Under the pieces are notes generated by a model. That model was not told where the DNA came from. It searched no databases and saw nothing but the letters and a program-made list of their open reading frames with translations. Both the position numbers and the translations under genes were made by a program. Positions 41,134 to 55,164 of a stretch of 64,000 nt of DNA are shown piece after piece (within the stretch, counting starts at the first letter, position 1; each line of letters begins with the position of its first letter). Source of the DNA: Rugalucina vietnamica (Eukaryota; Mollusca; Bivalvia; Lucinida; Lucinidae); contig OZ024882.1 in the NCBI GenBank assembly GCA_964017185.1, positions 38,612,488 through 38,676,487 on the forward strand. Reading direction: 5' to 3'.

Positions 41134-42674
41134 GTTGCAAACGTTAGTGTCAACATGTAAGCATTAACCGTTGCAGTTGCAACCTTTAAAGGCAACACGT
41201 TAACATTAATCATTGCAGTTGCAAGCGTTAGTGGCAACATGTTGCAGTTACAACCGTTAGTGTCAACATTACAGTAAGTGTAGCATTTGCTTACGTTTAT
41301 TTCAACACGTTAACACGTTGCAACTGTTTATGTCAACATGTTAACACTTAGCATTGCAGTTGCAACCGTTAGTGTCAACATGTTTACACTAAGCGTTGCA
41401 GTTACAACCGTTAATGACAACACGTTAACACTAAGCATTGCGGTTACAATGCGTTAAAACTAAGCGTTGTAGTTAAAACCGTTAATGACAACACGTAAAC
41501 ACTAAGCTTTGCATTTGCAACCATTAAAACCATGTCAACAAGTTAAAACTAAGCGTTGTAGTTATAACCGTTAATTGCAACATGTTAGCACTAAGCATTG
41601 GATTTGCAACCGTTAATACCGCGGCAACACGTTAAAACTAAGCGTTGCAGTTAAAACCGTTAATGACAACACGTAAACACTAAGCTTTGCGTTAAAGCTA
41701 AGCGTTGCAGTTGCAAACGTTAGTGTCAACATGTAAGCAAACGTTAATGTCAACATGTAAGCACTAACCGTTACAATTGCAACCTTTAATGGCAACACGT
41801 TAACATTGCAGTTGTAACCTTTAAAGGCAACACATTAAGCATTGCAGTTGCAAGCGTTAGTGGCAACAAGTTAAAACTAAGCGTTAATTACAACACGTTA
41901 ACACTAAGCATTGCGGTTACAATGCGTTAAAACTAAGCGTTGTAGTTAAAACCATTAATGACAACACGTAAACACTAAGCTTTGCATTTGCAACCATTAA
42001 AACCATGTCAACACGTTAAAACTAAGCGTTGTAGTTATAACCGTTAATTGCAACACGTTAGCACTAAGCATTGGATTTGCAACCGTTAATACCGTGGCAA
42101 CACGTTAAAACTAAGCGTTGCAGTTAAAACCGTTAATGACAACACGTAAACACTAAGCTTTGCATTTGCAACCATTAAAACCATGTCAACACGTTAAAAC
42201 TAAGCGTTGTAGTTATAACCGTTAATTGCAACACGTTAGCACTAAGCATTGGATTTGCAACCGTTAATACCGTGGCAACACGTTAAAACTAAGCGATGCA
42301 GTTAAAACCTTTAATGACAACACGTAAACACTAAGCTTTGCATTTGCAACCGTTGAAACCGTGTCAACACGTTAAAACTAAGCGTTGTACTTAAAACCGT
42401 TAATGGCAACACCGTAAACACTAAGCTTTGCATTTGCAACCGTTAAAACAGTTGCAAACGTTAGTGTCAGCATGTAAGCACTAACCGTTACAGTTGCAAC
42501 CTTTAATGGCAACACGTTAACATGGAGGGTTAGTGGCAACACGTTAAAGCTAAGCGTTGCAGTTGCAAACGTTAGTGTCAACATGTAAGCACTAGCCGTT
42601 GCATTTGCGACCTTTAAAGGCAACACGTTAACATTAAGCATTGCAGTTGCAAGCTTTAGTGGCAACACGTTGCA

Positions 42675-44255
42675 GTTACAACCGTTAGTGTCAACATTAC
42701 AGTAAGTGTAGCATTTGCTTACGTTAATTTCAACACGTTAACACGTTGCAACTGTTTATGTCAACATGTTAACACTTAAGCATTGCAGTTGCAACCGTTA
42801 GTGTCAACATGTTTACACTAAGCGTTGCAGTTGCAACCGTTTATGACAACACGTTAACACTAAGGATTGCGGTTACAATGCGTTAAAACTAAGCGTTGTA
42901 GTTAAAACCGTTAATGACAACACGTAAACACTAAGCTTTGCATTTGCAACCATTAAAACCATGTCAACACGTTAAAACTAAGCGTTGTAGTTATAATCGT
43001 TAATTGCAACACGTTAGCACTAAGCATTGGATTTGCAACCGTTAATACCGTGGCCACATGTTAAAACTAAGCGTTGCAGTTAAAACCGTTAATGACAACA
43101 CGTAAACACTAAGCTTTGCATTTGCAACCGTTTAAACCGTGTCAACACGTTTAAACTAAGCGTTGTAGTTAAAACCGTTAATGGCAACACGTAAACACTA
43201 AGCTTCGCATTTGCAACCGTTAAAACAGTTGCAAACGTTAGTGTCAACATGTAAATACTAACCGTTACAGTTGCAACCTTTAATGGCAAGACGTTAACAT
43301 TAAGCGATAGTGGCAAAACGTTAAAGCTAAGCGTTGCAGTTGCAAACGTTAGTGTCAACATGTAAGCACTAACCCTTGCAGTTGTAACCTTTAAAGGCAA
43401 CACGTTAACATTAAGCATTGCAGTTGCAAGCGTTAGTGGCAACAAGTTAAAACTAAGCGTTGCGTTAATTACAACACGTTAACACTAAGCATTGCGGTTA
43501 CAATGCGTTAAAACTAAGCGTTGTAGTTAAAACCATTAATGACAACACGTAAACACTAAGCTTTGCATTTGCAACCATTAAAACCATGTCAACACGTTAA
43601 AACTAAGCGTTGTAGTTATAACCGTTAATTGCAACACGTTAGCACTAAGCATTGGATTTGCAACCGTTAATACCGTGGCAACACGTTAAAACTAAGCGTT
43701 GCAGTTAAAACCGTTAATGACAACACGTAAACACTAAGCTTTGCATTTGCAACCATTAAAACCATGTCAACACGTTAAAACTAAGCGTTGTAGTTATAAG
43801 CGTTAATTGCAACACGTTAGCACTAAGCATTGGATTTGCAACCGTTAATACCGTGGCAACACGTTAAAACTAAGCGTTGCAGTTAAAACCTTTAATGGCA
43901 ACACGTAAACACTAAGCTTTGCATTTGCAACCGTTGAAACCGTGTCAACACGTTAAAACTAAGCGTTGTAGTTAAAACCGTTAATGGCAACACCGTAAAC
44001 ACTAAGCTTTGCATTTGCAACCGTTAAAACAGTTGCAAACGTTAGTGTCAACATGTAAGCACTAACCGTTACAGTTGCAACCTTTAATGGCAACACGTTA
44101 ACATTAAGCGTTAGTGGCAACACGTTAAAGCTAAGCGTTGCAGTTGCAAACGTTAGTGTCAACATGTAAGTACTAACCGTTGCAGTTGCGACCTTTAAAG
44201 GCAACACGTTAACATTAAGCATTGCAGTTGCAAGCGTTAGTGGCAACACGTTGCA
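42675..44255. repeat. 1.58 kb dimeric higher-order unit
   Basis: Diagnostic blocks at 42,702 and 44,283 are 1,581 bp apart, with the marker-less junction near 43,460. This unit spans the boundary between the two 11.7 kb copies. Confidence 0.75.
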
Positions 44256-47200
44256 GTTACAACCGTTAGTGTCAACATTACAGTAAGTGTAGCATTTGCT
44301 TACGTTAATTTCAACACGTTAACACGTTGCAACTGTTTATGTCAACATGTTAACATTTAGCATTGCAGTTGCAACCGTTAGTGTCAACATGTTTACACTA
44401 AGCGTTGCAGTTGCAACCGTTAATGACAACACGTTAACACTAAGCATTGCGGTTACAATGCATTAAAACTAAGCGTTGTAGTTAAAACCGTTAATGACAA
44501 CACGTAAACACTAAGCTTTGCATTTGCAACCATTAAAACCATGTCAACACGTTAAAACTAAGCGTTGTAGTTATAACCGTTAATTGCAACACGTTAGCAC
44601 TAAGCATTGGATTTGCAACCGTTAATACCGTGGCCACATGTTAAAACTAAGCGTTGCAGTTAAAACCGTTAATGACAACACGTAAACACTAAGCTTTGCA
44701 TTTGCAACCGTTAAAACCGTGTCAACACGTTAAAACTAAGCGTTGTAGTTAAAACCGTTAATGGCAACACGTAAACACTAAGCTTTGCATTTGCAACCGT
44801 AAAAACAGTTGCAAACGTTAGTATCAACATGTAAGCACTAACCGTTACAGTTGCAACCTTTAATGGCAAGACGTTAACATTAAGCGATAGTGGCAAAACG
44901 TTAAAGCTAAGCGTTGCAGTTGCAAACGTTAGTGTCAACATGTAAGCACTAACCCTTGCAGTTGTAACCTTTAAAGGCAACACGTTAACATTAAGCATTG
45001 CAGTTGCAAGCGTTAGTGGCAACAAGTTTAAACTAAGCGTTGCGTTAATTACAACACGTTAACACTAAGCATTGCGGTTACAATGCGTTAAAACTAAGCG
45101 TTGTAGTTAAAACAAGTAATGACAACACGTAAACACTAAGCTTTGCATTTGCAACCATTAAAACCATGTCAACACGTTAAAACTAAGCGTTGTATTTATA
45201 ACCGTTAATTGCAACACGTTAGCACTAAGCTTTGCATTTGCAACCGTTGAAACCGTGTCAACACGTTAAAACTAAGCGTTGTAGTTAAAACCGTTAATGG
45301 CAACACCGTAAACACAAAGCTTTGCATTTGCAACCGTTAAAACAGTTGCAAACGTTAGTGTCAACATGTAAGCACTAACCGTTACAGTTGCAACCTTTAA
45401 TGGCAACACGTTAACATTAAGCGTTAGTGGCAACACGTTAAAGCTAAGCGTTGCAGTTGCAAACGTTAGTGTCAACATGTAAGCACTAACCGTTGCAGTT
45501 GCGACCTTTAAAGGCAACACGTTAACATTAAGCATTGCAGTTGCAAGCGTTAGTGGCAACACGTTGCAGTTACAACCGTTAGTGTCAACATTACAGTAAG
45601 TGTAGCATTTGCTTACGTTAATTTCAACACGTTAACACGTTGCAACTGTTTATGTCAACATGTTAACACTTAGCATTGCAGTTGCAACCGTTAGTGTCAA
45701 CATGTTTACACTAAGCGTTGCAGTTCCAACCGTTAATGACAACACGTTAACACTAAGCATTGCGGTTACAATGCGTTAAAACTAAGCGTTGTAGTTAAAA
45801 CCGTTGATGACAACACGTAAACACTAAGCTTTGCATTTGCAACCATTAAAACCATGTCAACACGTTAAAACTAAGCGTTGTAGTTATAACCGTTAATTGC
45901 AACACGTTAGCACTAAGCATTGGATTTGCAACCGTTAATACCGTGGCAACATGTTAAAACTAAGCGTTGCAGTTAAAACCGTTAATGACAACACGTAAAC
46001 TCTAAGCTTTGCATTTGCAACCGTTAAAACCGTGTCAACACGTTAAAACTAAGCGTTGTAGTTAAAACCGTTAATGGCAACACGTAAACACTAAGCTTTG
46101 CATTTGCAACCGTTAAAACAGTTGCAAACGTTAGTGTCAACATGTAAGCACTAACCGTTACAGTTGCAACCTTTAATGGCAACACGTTAACATTAAGCGT
46201 TAGTGGCAACACGTTAAAGCTAAGCGTTGCAGTTGCAAACGTTAGTGTCAACATGTAAGCATTAACCGTTGCAGTTGCAACCTTTAAAGGCAACACGTTA
46301 ACATTAAGCATTGCAGTTGCAAGCGTTAGTGGCAACACGTTAAAACTAAGCGTTGCAGTTACAACCGTTAGTGTCAACATTACAGTAAGTGTAGAATTCG
46401 TTTACGTTAATTTCAACACGTTAACACGTTGCAACCGTTTATGTCAACATGTTAACACTTAGCATTGCAGTTGCAACCGTTAGTGTCAACATGTTTACAC
46501 TAAGCGTTGCAGTTGAAACCGTTAATGACTAAGCATTGCGGTTACAATGCGTTAAAACTAAGCGTTGTAGTTAAAACCGTTAATGACAACACGTAAACAC
46601 TAAGCTTTGCATTTGCAACCATTAAAACAATGTCAACACGTTAAAACTAAGCGTTGTAGTTATTGCAACACGTTAGCACTAAGCACTAAGCATTGGATTT
46701 GCAACCGTTGATACCGTGGCAACACGTTAAAACTAAGCGTTGCAGTTAAAACCGTTAATGACAACACGTAAACACTAAGCTTTGCATTTGCAACCATTAA
46801 AACCATGTCAACACGTTAAAACTAAGCGTTAATTGCAACACGTTAGCACTAAGGTTTGGATTTGCAACAGTTAATACCGTGGCAACATGTTAAAACTAAG
46901 CGTTGCAGTTAAAACCGTCAATGACAACACGTAAACACTAAGCTTTGAACCGTTAAAACCGTGTCAACACGTTAAAACTAAGCGTTGTAGTTAAAACCGT
47001 TAATGGCAACACGTAAACACTAAGCATTGCATTTGCAACCGTTAAAACAGTTGCAAACGTTAGTGTCAACATGTAAGCACTAACCGTTACACTTGCAACA
47101 TTTAATGACAAGACGTTAACATGGAGGGTTAGTGGCAACACGTTAAAGCTAAGCGTTGCAGTTGCAAACGTTAGTGTCAACATGTAAGCACTAACCGTTG

Positions 47201-50200
47201 CAGTTGCAACCTTTAAAGGCAACACGTTAACATTAAGCATTGCTGTTGCAAGCGTTAGTGGCAACACGTTAAAACTAAGCGTTGCAGTTGCAACCGTTAA
47301 TGACAACACGTTAACACTAAGCATTGCGGTTACAATTGCTTAAAACTAAGCGTTGCAGTTACACCTTTAGTGTCAACATTATTAGTGTAGCATTTGCTTA
47401 CGTTACGTTAGTGTCAACATTATAAGTGTAGCATTTGCTTACGTTAATTTCAACACGTTAACACGTTGCAACCGTTTATGTCAACATGTTAACACAGCAT
47501 TGCAGTTGCAACCGTTAGTGTCAACATGTTTACACTAAGCGTTGCAGTTGCAACTGTTAATGACAACACGTTAACACTAAGCATTGCGGTTACAATGCGT
47601 TAAAACTAAGCGTTGTAGTTTAAACCGTTAATGACAACACGTAAACACTAAGCTTTGCATTTGCAACCATTAAAACCATGCCAACACGTTAATACTAAGC
47701 GGTGTAGTTATAACCGTTAATTGCAACACGTTAGCACTAAGCATTGGATTTGCAACCGTTAATACCGTGGCAACACGTTAAAACTAAGCGTTGCAGTAAA
47801 AACCGTTAATGACAACACGTAAACACTAAGCTTTGCATTTGCAACCATTAAAACCAAGTCAACACGTTAAAACTAAGCGTTGAAGTTATAACCGTTAATT
47901 GCAACACGTTAGCACAAAGCATTGGATTTGCAACCGTTAATACCGTGGCAACATGTTAAAACTAAGCGTTGCAGTTAAAACCGTCAATGACAACACGTAA
48001 ACACTAAGCTTTGCATTTGCAACCGTTAAAACCGTGTCAACACGTTAAAACTAAGCAGTTAAAACCGTTAATGACAACACGTAAACACTAAGCTTTGCAT
48101 TTGCAACCGTTAAAACAGTTGCAAACGTTAGTGTCAACATGTAAGCACTAACCGTTACAGTTGCAACCTTTAATGGCAACACGTTAACATTAAGCGTTAG
48201 TGGCAACACGTTAAAGCTAGGCGTTGCAGTTGCAAACGTTAGTGTCAACATGTAAGCACTAACCTTTGCAGTTGCAACCTTTAACGGCAACACGTTAACA
48301 TTAAGCATTGCAGTTGCAAGCGTTGGATTTGCAACCGTTAATACCGTGGCAACATGTAAAAACTAAGCGTTGCAGTTAAAACCGTTAATGACAACACGTA
48401 AGCTGCTTTGCATTTGCAACCGTTAAACCGTGTTGAAACTAAGCGTTGTAGTAAAAACCGTTAATGGCAACACGTAAACACTAAGCTTTGCATTTGCAAC
48501 CGTCAAAACAGTTGCAAACGTTAGTGTCAACATGTAAGCACTAACCGTTACAGTTGCAACCTTTAATGGCAACACGTTAACATTAAGCGTTAGTGGCAAC
48601 ACGTTAAAGCTAAGTGTTGCAGTTGCAAACGTTAGTGTTAACATGTAAGCACTAACCGTTGCAGTTGCAACCTTTAAAGGCAACACGTTAACATTAAGCA
48701 TTGCAGTTGCAAGCGTTGGTGGCAACACGTTAAAACTAAGCGTTGCAGTTACAACCGTTAGTTTCAACATTACAGTAAGTGTAGCATTTGCTTTACGTTA
48801 ATTTCAACACGTTAACACGTTGCAACCGTTTATGTCAACATGTTAACACTTAGCATTGCAGTTGCAACCATTAGTGTAAACATATTTACACTAAGCGTTG
48901 CAGTTGCAACCGTTAATTACAACACGTTAACACTAAGCATTGCGGTTACAATGCGTTAAAACTAAGCGTTGTAGTTAAAACCGTTAATGACAACACGTAA
49001 ACACTAAGCTTTGCAGTTGCAACCATTAAAACCATGTCAACACGTTAAAACTAAGCGTTGTAGTTATAACCGTTAATTGCAACACGTTAGCACTAAGCAT
49101 TGGATTTGCAACCGTTAATACCGTGGCAACATGTTAAAACCGTTAAACGTTGCAGTTAAAACCGTTAATGACAACACGTAAACACTAAGCTTTGTATTTG
49201 CAACCGTTAAAACCGTGTCAACACGTTAAAACTAAGCGTTGTAGTTAAAACCGTTAATGGCAACACGTAAACACTAAGCTTTGCATTTGCAACCGTTAAA
49301 ACAGTTGCAAACCTTAGTGTCAACATGTAAGCACTAACCGTTACAGTTGCAACACGTTAATGGCAACACGTTAACATTAAGCGTTAGTGGCAACACGTTA
49401 AAGCTAAGCTTTGCAGTTGCAAACGTTAGTGTCAACATGTAAGCATTAACCGTTGCAGTTGCAACCTTTAAAGGCAACACGTTAACATTAAGCATTGCAG
49501 TTGCAAGCGTTAGTGGCAACACGTTAAAACTAAGCGTTGCAGTTACAACCGTTAGTGTCAACATTACAGTAAGTGTAACATTCGTTTACGTTAATTTGAA
49601 CACGTTAACACGTTGCAACCGTTTATGTCAACATGTTAACACTTAGCATTGCAGTTGCAACCGTTAGTGTCAACATGTTTACACTAAGCTTTGCAGTTGC
49701 AACCGTTAATGACAACACGCGGTTACAATGCGTTAAAACTAAGCATTGTAGTTAAAACCGTTAATGACAACACGTAAACAATAAGCTTTGCATTTGCAAC
49801 CATTAAAACCATGTCAACACGTTAAAACTAAGCGTTGTAGTTATAACCGTTAATTGCAACACGTTAGCACTAAGCATTGGATTTGCAACCGTTAATACCG
49901 TGGCAACACGTTAAAACTAAGCGTTGCAGTTGCAACCGTTAATGACAACAAGTAAACACTAAGCTTTACATTTGCAACCATTAAAACCATGTCAACACGT
50001 TAAAACTAAGCGTTGTAGTTATAACCGTTAATTGCAACACGTTAGCACTAAGCATTGGATTTGCAACCGTTAATACCGTGGCAACATGTTAAAACTAAAC
50101 GTTGCAGTTAAAACCGTTAATGACAACACGTAAACACTAAGCTTAGCATTTGCAACCGTTAAAACCGTGTCAACACGTTGAAACTAAGCGTTTTAGTTAA

Positions 50201-53200
50201 AACCGTTAATGGCAACACGTAAACACTAAGCTTTGCATTTGCAACCGTTAAAACAGTTGCAAACGTTAGTGTCAACATGTAAGCACTAACAGTTACAGTT
50301 GCAACCTTTAATGGCAACACGCTAACATTAAGCGTTAGTTAAAGCTAAGCGTTGCAGTTGCAAACGTTAGTGTCAACATGTAAGCACTAACCGTTACAGT
50401 TGCAACCTTTAATGGCAACACGTTAACATTAAGCGTTAGTGGCAACACGTTAAAGCTAAGCGTTGCAGTTGCAAACGTTAGTGTCAACATGTAAGCACTA
50501 ACTGTTGCAGTTGCAACCTTTAAAGGCAACACGTTAACATTAAGCATTGCAGTTGCAAGCGTTAGTGGCAACACATTAAAACTAAGCGTTGCAGTTACAA
50601 CCGTTAGTTTCAACATTACAGTAAGTGTAGCATTTGCTTACGTTAATTTCAACACGTTAACACGTTGCAACCGTTTATGTCAACATGTTAACACTTAGCA
50701 TTGCAGTTGCAACCGTTAGTGTCAACATGTTTACACTAAGCGTTGCAGTTGCAACCGTTAATTACAACACGTTAACACTAAGCATTGCGGTTACAATGCG
50801 TTAAAACTAAGCGTTAAAACCGTTAATGACAACACGTTAACACGAAGCTTTGCAGTTGCAACCATTAAAACCATGTCAACACGTTAAAACTAAGCGTTGT
50901 AGTTATAACCCTTAATTGCAACACGTTAGCACTAAGAATTGGATTTGCAACCGTTAATACCGTGGCAACACGTTAAAACTAAGCGTTGCAGTTAAAACCG
51001 TTAATGACAACACGTAAACACTAAGCTTTGCATTTGCATTCATTAAAACCATGTCAACACGTTAAAACTAAGCGTTGTAGTTATAACCGTTAATTGCAAC
51101 ACGTTAGCACTAAGCATTGGATTTGCAACCGTTAACATTAAGCATTGCAGTTGCAAGCGTTAGTGGCAACACGTTAAAACTAAGCGTTGGAGATACAATC
51201 GTAAGTGTCAACATTATAACAGTAAGTGTAGCATTTGCTTACGTTAATTTCAACACGTTAAACACGTTGCAACCGTTTATGTCAACATGTTAACACTTAG
51301 CATTGCAGTTGCAACCGTTAGTGTCAACATGTTTACACTAAGCGTTGCAGTTGCAACACGTTAACACTAAGCATTGCGGTTACAATGCGATAAAACTAAG
51401 CGTTGCAGTTACAACCGTTAGTGTCAACATTATAACAGTAAGTGTAGCATTTGCTTACGTTAATTTCAACACGTTAACACGTTGCAACCGTTTATTTCAA
51501 CATGTTTACACTAAGTGTCAACATGTTTACACTAAGCGTTGCATGCAACCGTTAATGACAACACGTAAACACTAAGCTTTGCATTTGCAACCATTAAAAC
51601 CATGTCAACACGTTAAAACTAAGCGTTGTAGTTATAACCGTTAATTGCAACACGTTAGCACTAAGCATTGGATTTGCAACCGTTAATACCGTGGCAACAT
51701 GTTTAAACTAAGCGTTGCAGTTAAAACCGTTAATGACAACACGTAAACACTAAGCTTTGCATTTGCAACCATTAAAAACGTGTCAACACGTTAAAACTAA
51801 GCGTTAAAACAGTAAATGGCAATACGTAAACACTAAGCTTTGCATTTGCAACCGTTAAAACAGTTGCAAACGTTAGTGTCAACATGTAAGCACTAACCGT
51901 TAGAGTTGCAACCTTTAATGGCAAGACGTTAACATTAAGCGTTAGTGGCAACACGTTAAAGCTAAGCGTTGCAGTTGCAAACGTTAGTGTCAACATGTAA
52001 GCACTAACCCTTGCAGTTGTAACCTTTAAAGGCAACACGTTAACATTAAGCATTGCAGTTGCAAGCGTTAGTGGCAACACGTTAAAACTAAGCGTTGCAG
52101 TTACAACCGTTAGTGTCACCATTACAGTAAGTGTAGCATTTGCTTACGTTAATTTCAACACGTTAACACGTTGCAACCGTTTATGTCAACATGTTAACAC
52201 TTAGCATTGCAGTTGCAACCGTTAATGTCAACTTGTTTACACTAAGCGTTGCAGTTGCAACCGTTAATGACAACGTTAACACTAAGCATTGCGGTTACAA
52301 TGCGTTAAAACTAAGCGTTGCAGTTTAAACCGTTAATGACAACACGTAAACATTAAGCTTTGCATTTGCAACAATTAAAACCATGTCAACACGTTAAAAC
52401 TAAGCGTTGTAGTTATAACCGTTAATTGCAACACGTTAGCACTAAGTATTGGATTTGCAACCGTTAATACCGTGGCAACATGTTAAAACTAAGCGTTGCA
52501 GTTAAAACCGTTAATGCCAACACGTTAACACTAAGCTTTGCATTTGCAACCGTTAAAACCGTGTCAACACGCTAAGCGTTGTAGTTAAAACCGTTAATGG
52601 CAACACGTAAACACTAAGCTTTGCATTTGCAACCGTTAAAACAGTTGCAAACGTTAGTGTCAACATGTAAGCACTAACCGTTACAGTTGCAACCTTTAAT
52701 GGCAACACGTTAACATTAAGCGTAAGTGGCAACACGTTAAAGCTAGGCGTTGCAGTTGCAAACGTTAGTGTCAACATGTAAGCATTAACCGTTGCAGTTG
52801 CAACCTTTAAAGGCAACACGTTAACATTAATCATTGCAGTTGCAAGCGTTAGTGGCAACATGTTGCAGTTACAACCGTTAGTGTCAACATTACAGTAAGT
52901 GTAGCATTTGCTTACGTTTATTTCAACACGTTAACACGTTGCAACTGTTTATGTCAACATGTTAACACTTAGCATTGCAGTTGCAACCGTTAGTGTCAAC
53001 ATGTTTACACTAAGCGTTGCAGTTGCAACCGTTAATGACAACACGTTAACACTAAGCATTGCGGTTACAATGCGTTAAAACTAAGCGTTGTAGTTAAAAC
53101 CGTTAATGACAACACGTAAACACTAAGCTTTGCATTTGCAACCATTAAAACCATGTCAACAAGTTAAAACTAAGCGTTGTAGTTATAACCGTTAATAGCA

Positions 53201-55164
53201 TTGGATTTGCAACCGTTAATACCGCGGCAACACGTTAAAACTAAGCGTTGCAGTTAAAACCGTTAATGACAACACGTAAACACTAAGCTTTGCAGTTGCA
53301 ACCGTTAAAACAGTTGCAAACGTTAGTGTCAACATGTAAGCACTAACCGTTACAGTTGCAACCTTTAATGGCAAGACGCTAACATTAAGCGATAGTGGCA
53401 AAACGTTAAAGCTAAGCGTTGCAGTTGCAAACGTTAGTGTCAACATGTAAGCACTAACCCTTGCAGTTGTAACCTTTAAAGGCAACACGTTAACATTAAG
53501 AATTGCAGTTGCAAGCGTTAGTGGCAACAAGTTAAAACTAAGCGTTAATTACAACACGTTAACACTAAGCATTGCGGTTACAATGCGTTAAAACTAAGCG
53601 TTGAAGTTAAAACCATTAATGACAACACGTAAACACTAAGCTTTGCATTTGCAACCATTAAAACCATGTCAACACGTTAAAACTAAGCGTTGTAGTTATA
53701 ACCGTTAATTGCAACACGTTAGCACTAAGCATTGGATTTGCAACCGTTAATACCGTGGCAACACGTTAAAACTAAGCGTTGCAGTTAAAACCGTTAATGA
53801 CAACACGTAAACACTAAGCTTTGCATTTGCAACCATTAAAACCATGTCAACACGTTAAAACTAAGCGTTGTAGTTATAACCGTTAATTGCAACACGTTAG
53901 CACTAAGCATTGGATTTGCAACCGTTAATACCGTGGCAACACGTTAAAACTAAGCGATGCAGTTAAAACCTTTAATGACAACACGTAAACACTAAGCTTT
54001 GCATTTGCAACCGTTGAAACCGTGTCAACACGTTAAAACTAAGCGTTGTACTTAAAACCGTTAATGGCAACACCGTAAACACTAAGCTTTGCATTTGCAA
54101 CCGTTAAAACAGTTGCAAACGTTAGTGTCAACATGTAAGCACTAACCGTTACAGTTGCAACCTTTAATGGCAACACGTTAACATTAAGCGTTAGTGGCAA
54201 CCCGTTAAAGCTAAGCGTTGCAGTTGCAAACGTTAGTGTCAACATGTAAGCACTAGCCGTTGCAGTTGCGACCTTTAAAGGCAACACGTTAACATTAAGC
54301 ATTGCAGTTGCAAGCGTTAGTGGCAACACGTTGCAGTTACAACCGTTAGTGTCAACATTACAGTAAGTGTAGCATTTGCTTACGTTAATTTCAACACGTT
54401 AACACGTTGCAACTGTTTATGTCAACATGTTAACACTTAAGCATTGCAGTTGCAACCGTTAGTGTCAACATGTTTACACTAAGCGTTGCAGTTGCAACCG
54501 TTTATGACAACACGTTAACACTAAGGATTGCGGTTACAATGCGTTAAAACTAAGCGTTGTAGTTAAAACCGTTAATGACAACACGTAAACACTAAGCTTT
54601 GCATTTGCAACCATTAAAACCATGTCAACACGTTAAAACTAAGCGTTGTAGTTATAATCGTTAATTGCAACACGTTAGCACTAAGCATTGGATTTGCAAC
54701 CGTTAATACCGTGGCCACATGTTAAAACTAAGCGTTGCAGTTAAAACCGTTAATGACAACACGTAAACACTAAGCTTTGCATTTGCAACCGTTTAAACCG
54801 TGTCAACACGTTTAAACTAAGCGTTGTAGTTAAAACCGTTAATGGCAACACGTAAACACTAAGCTTCGCATTTGCAACCGTTAAAACAGTTGCAAACGTT
54901 AGTGTCAACATGTAAGCACTAACCGTTACAGTTGCAACCTTTAATGGCAAAACGTTAACATTAAGCGATAGTCGCAAAACGTTAAAGCTAAGCGTTGCAG
55001 TTGCAAACGTTAGTGTCAACATGTAAGCACTAACCCTTGCAGTTGTAACCTTTAAAGGCAACACGTTAACATTAAGCATTGCAGTTGCAAGCGTTAGTGG
55101 CAACAAGTTAAAACTAAGCGTTGCGTTAATTACAACACGTTAACACTAAGCATTGCGGTTACAA
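43348..55164. repeat. 11.7 kb tandem segmental duplication, copy 2
   Basis: This is the second copy, ending at 55,164, where GCGGTTACAA continues with CCATTAAAACC here but with TGCGTTAAAAC in the first copy. Diagnostic blocks lie at 44,283, 45,596, 46,385, 48,775, 49,569, 50,621, 51,222, 51,438, 52,127, 52,895 and 54,363. Its right part (from 50,111) was later included in the 7.2 kb duplication. Confidence 0.9.
45569..46357. repeat. Reference tier-2 higher-order unit, 789 bp, 20 submonomers
   Basis: This is the most regular higher-order unit. Cut at each GTT or TTT start, it reads as consecutive submonomers of 42, 28, 42, 42, 42, 29, 42, 47, 42, 47, 42, 47, 42, 18, 42, 36, 33, 42, 42 and 42 bp, which sum to 789. 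The first holds the diagnostic GTAAGTGTAGCATTTGC block. The 47-mers carry a 5 bp extension (AAAACCATG or AATACCGTG in place of AATGAC). The 36- and 33-mers sit together (GCAACCTTTAATGG, then GTTAGTGGCAACACG). The next diagnostic block starts exactly 789 bp downstream. Most other tier-2 units in the window can be read as this order with submonomers lost or gained. Confidence 0.9.

Larger units (their letters stand above)
31623..43347. repeat. 11.7 kb tandem segmental duplication, copy 1
   Basis: It is collinear with 43,348-55,164. The offset starts at 11,725 and becomes 11,738 after a 13 bp difference near 33,620. It falls to 11,679 after a 59 bp segment present only here near 37,961-38,019, then to 11,621 after a 58 bp insertion at 41,076-41,133. 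It is 11,661 from about 41.8 kb. Diagnostic blocks lie at 32,558, 33,858, 34,647, 37,037, 37,831, 38,942, 39,543, 39,759, 40,448, 41,103, 41,274 and 42,702. A doubled variant form occurs near 35,640-35,700. Confidence 0.9.
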
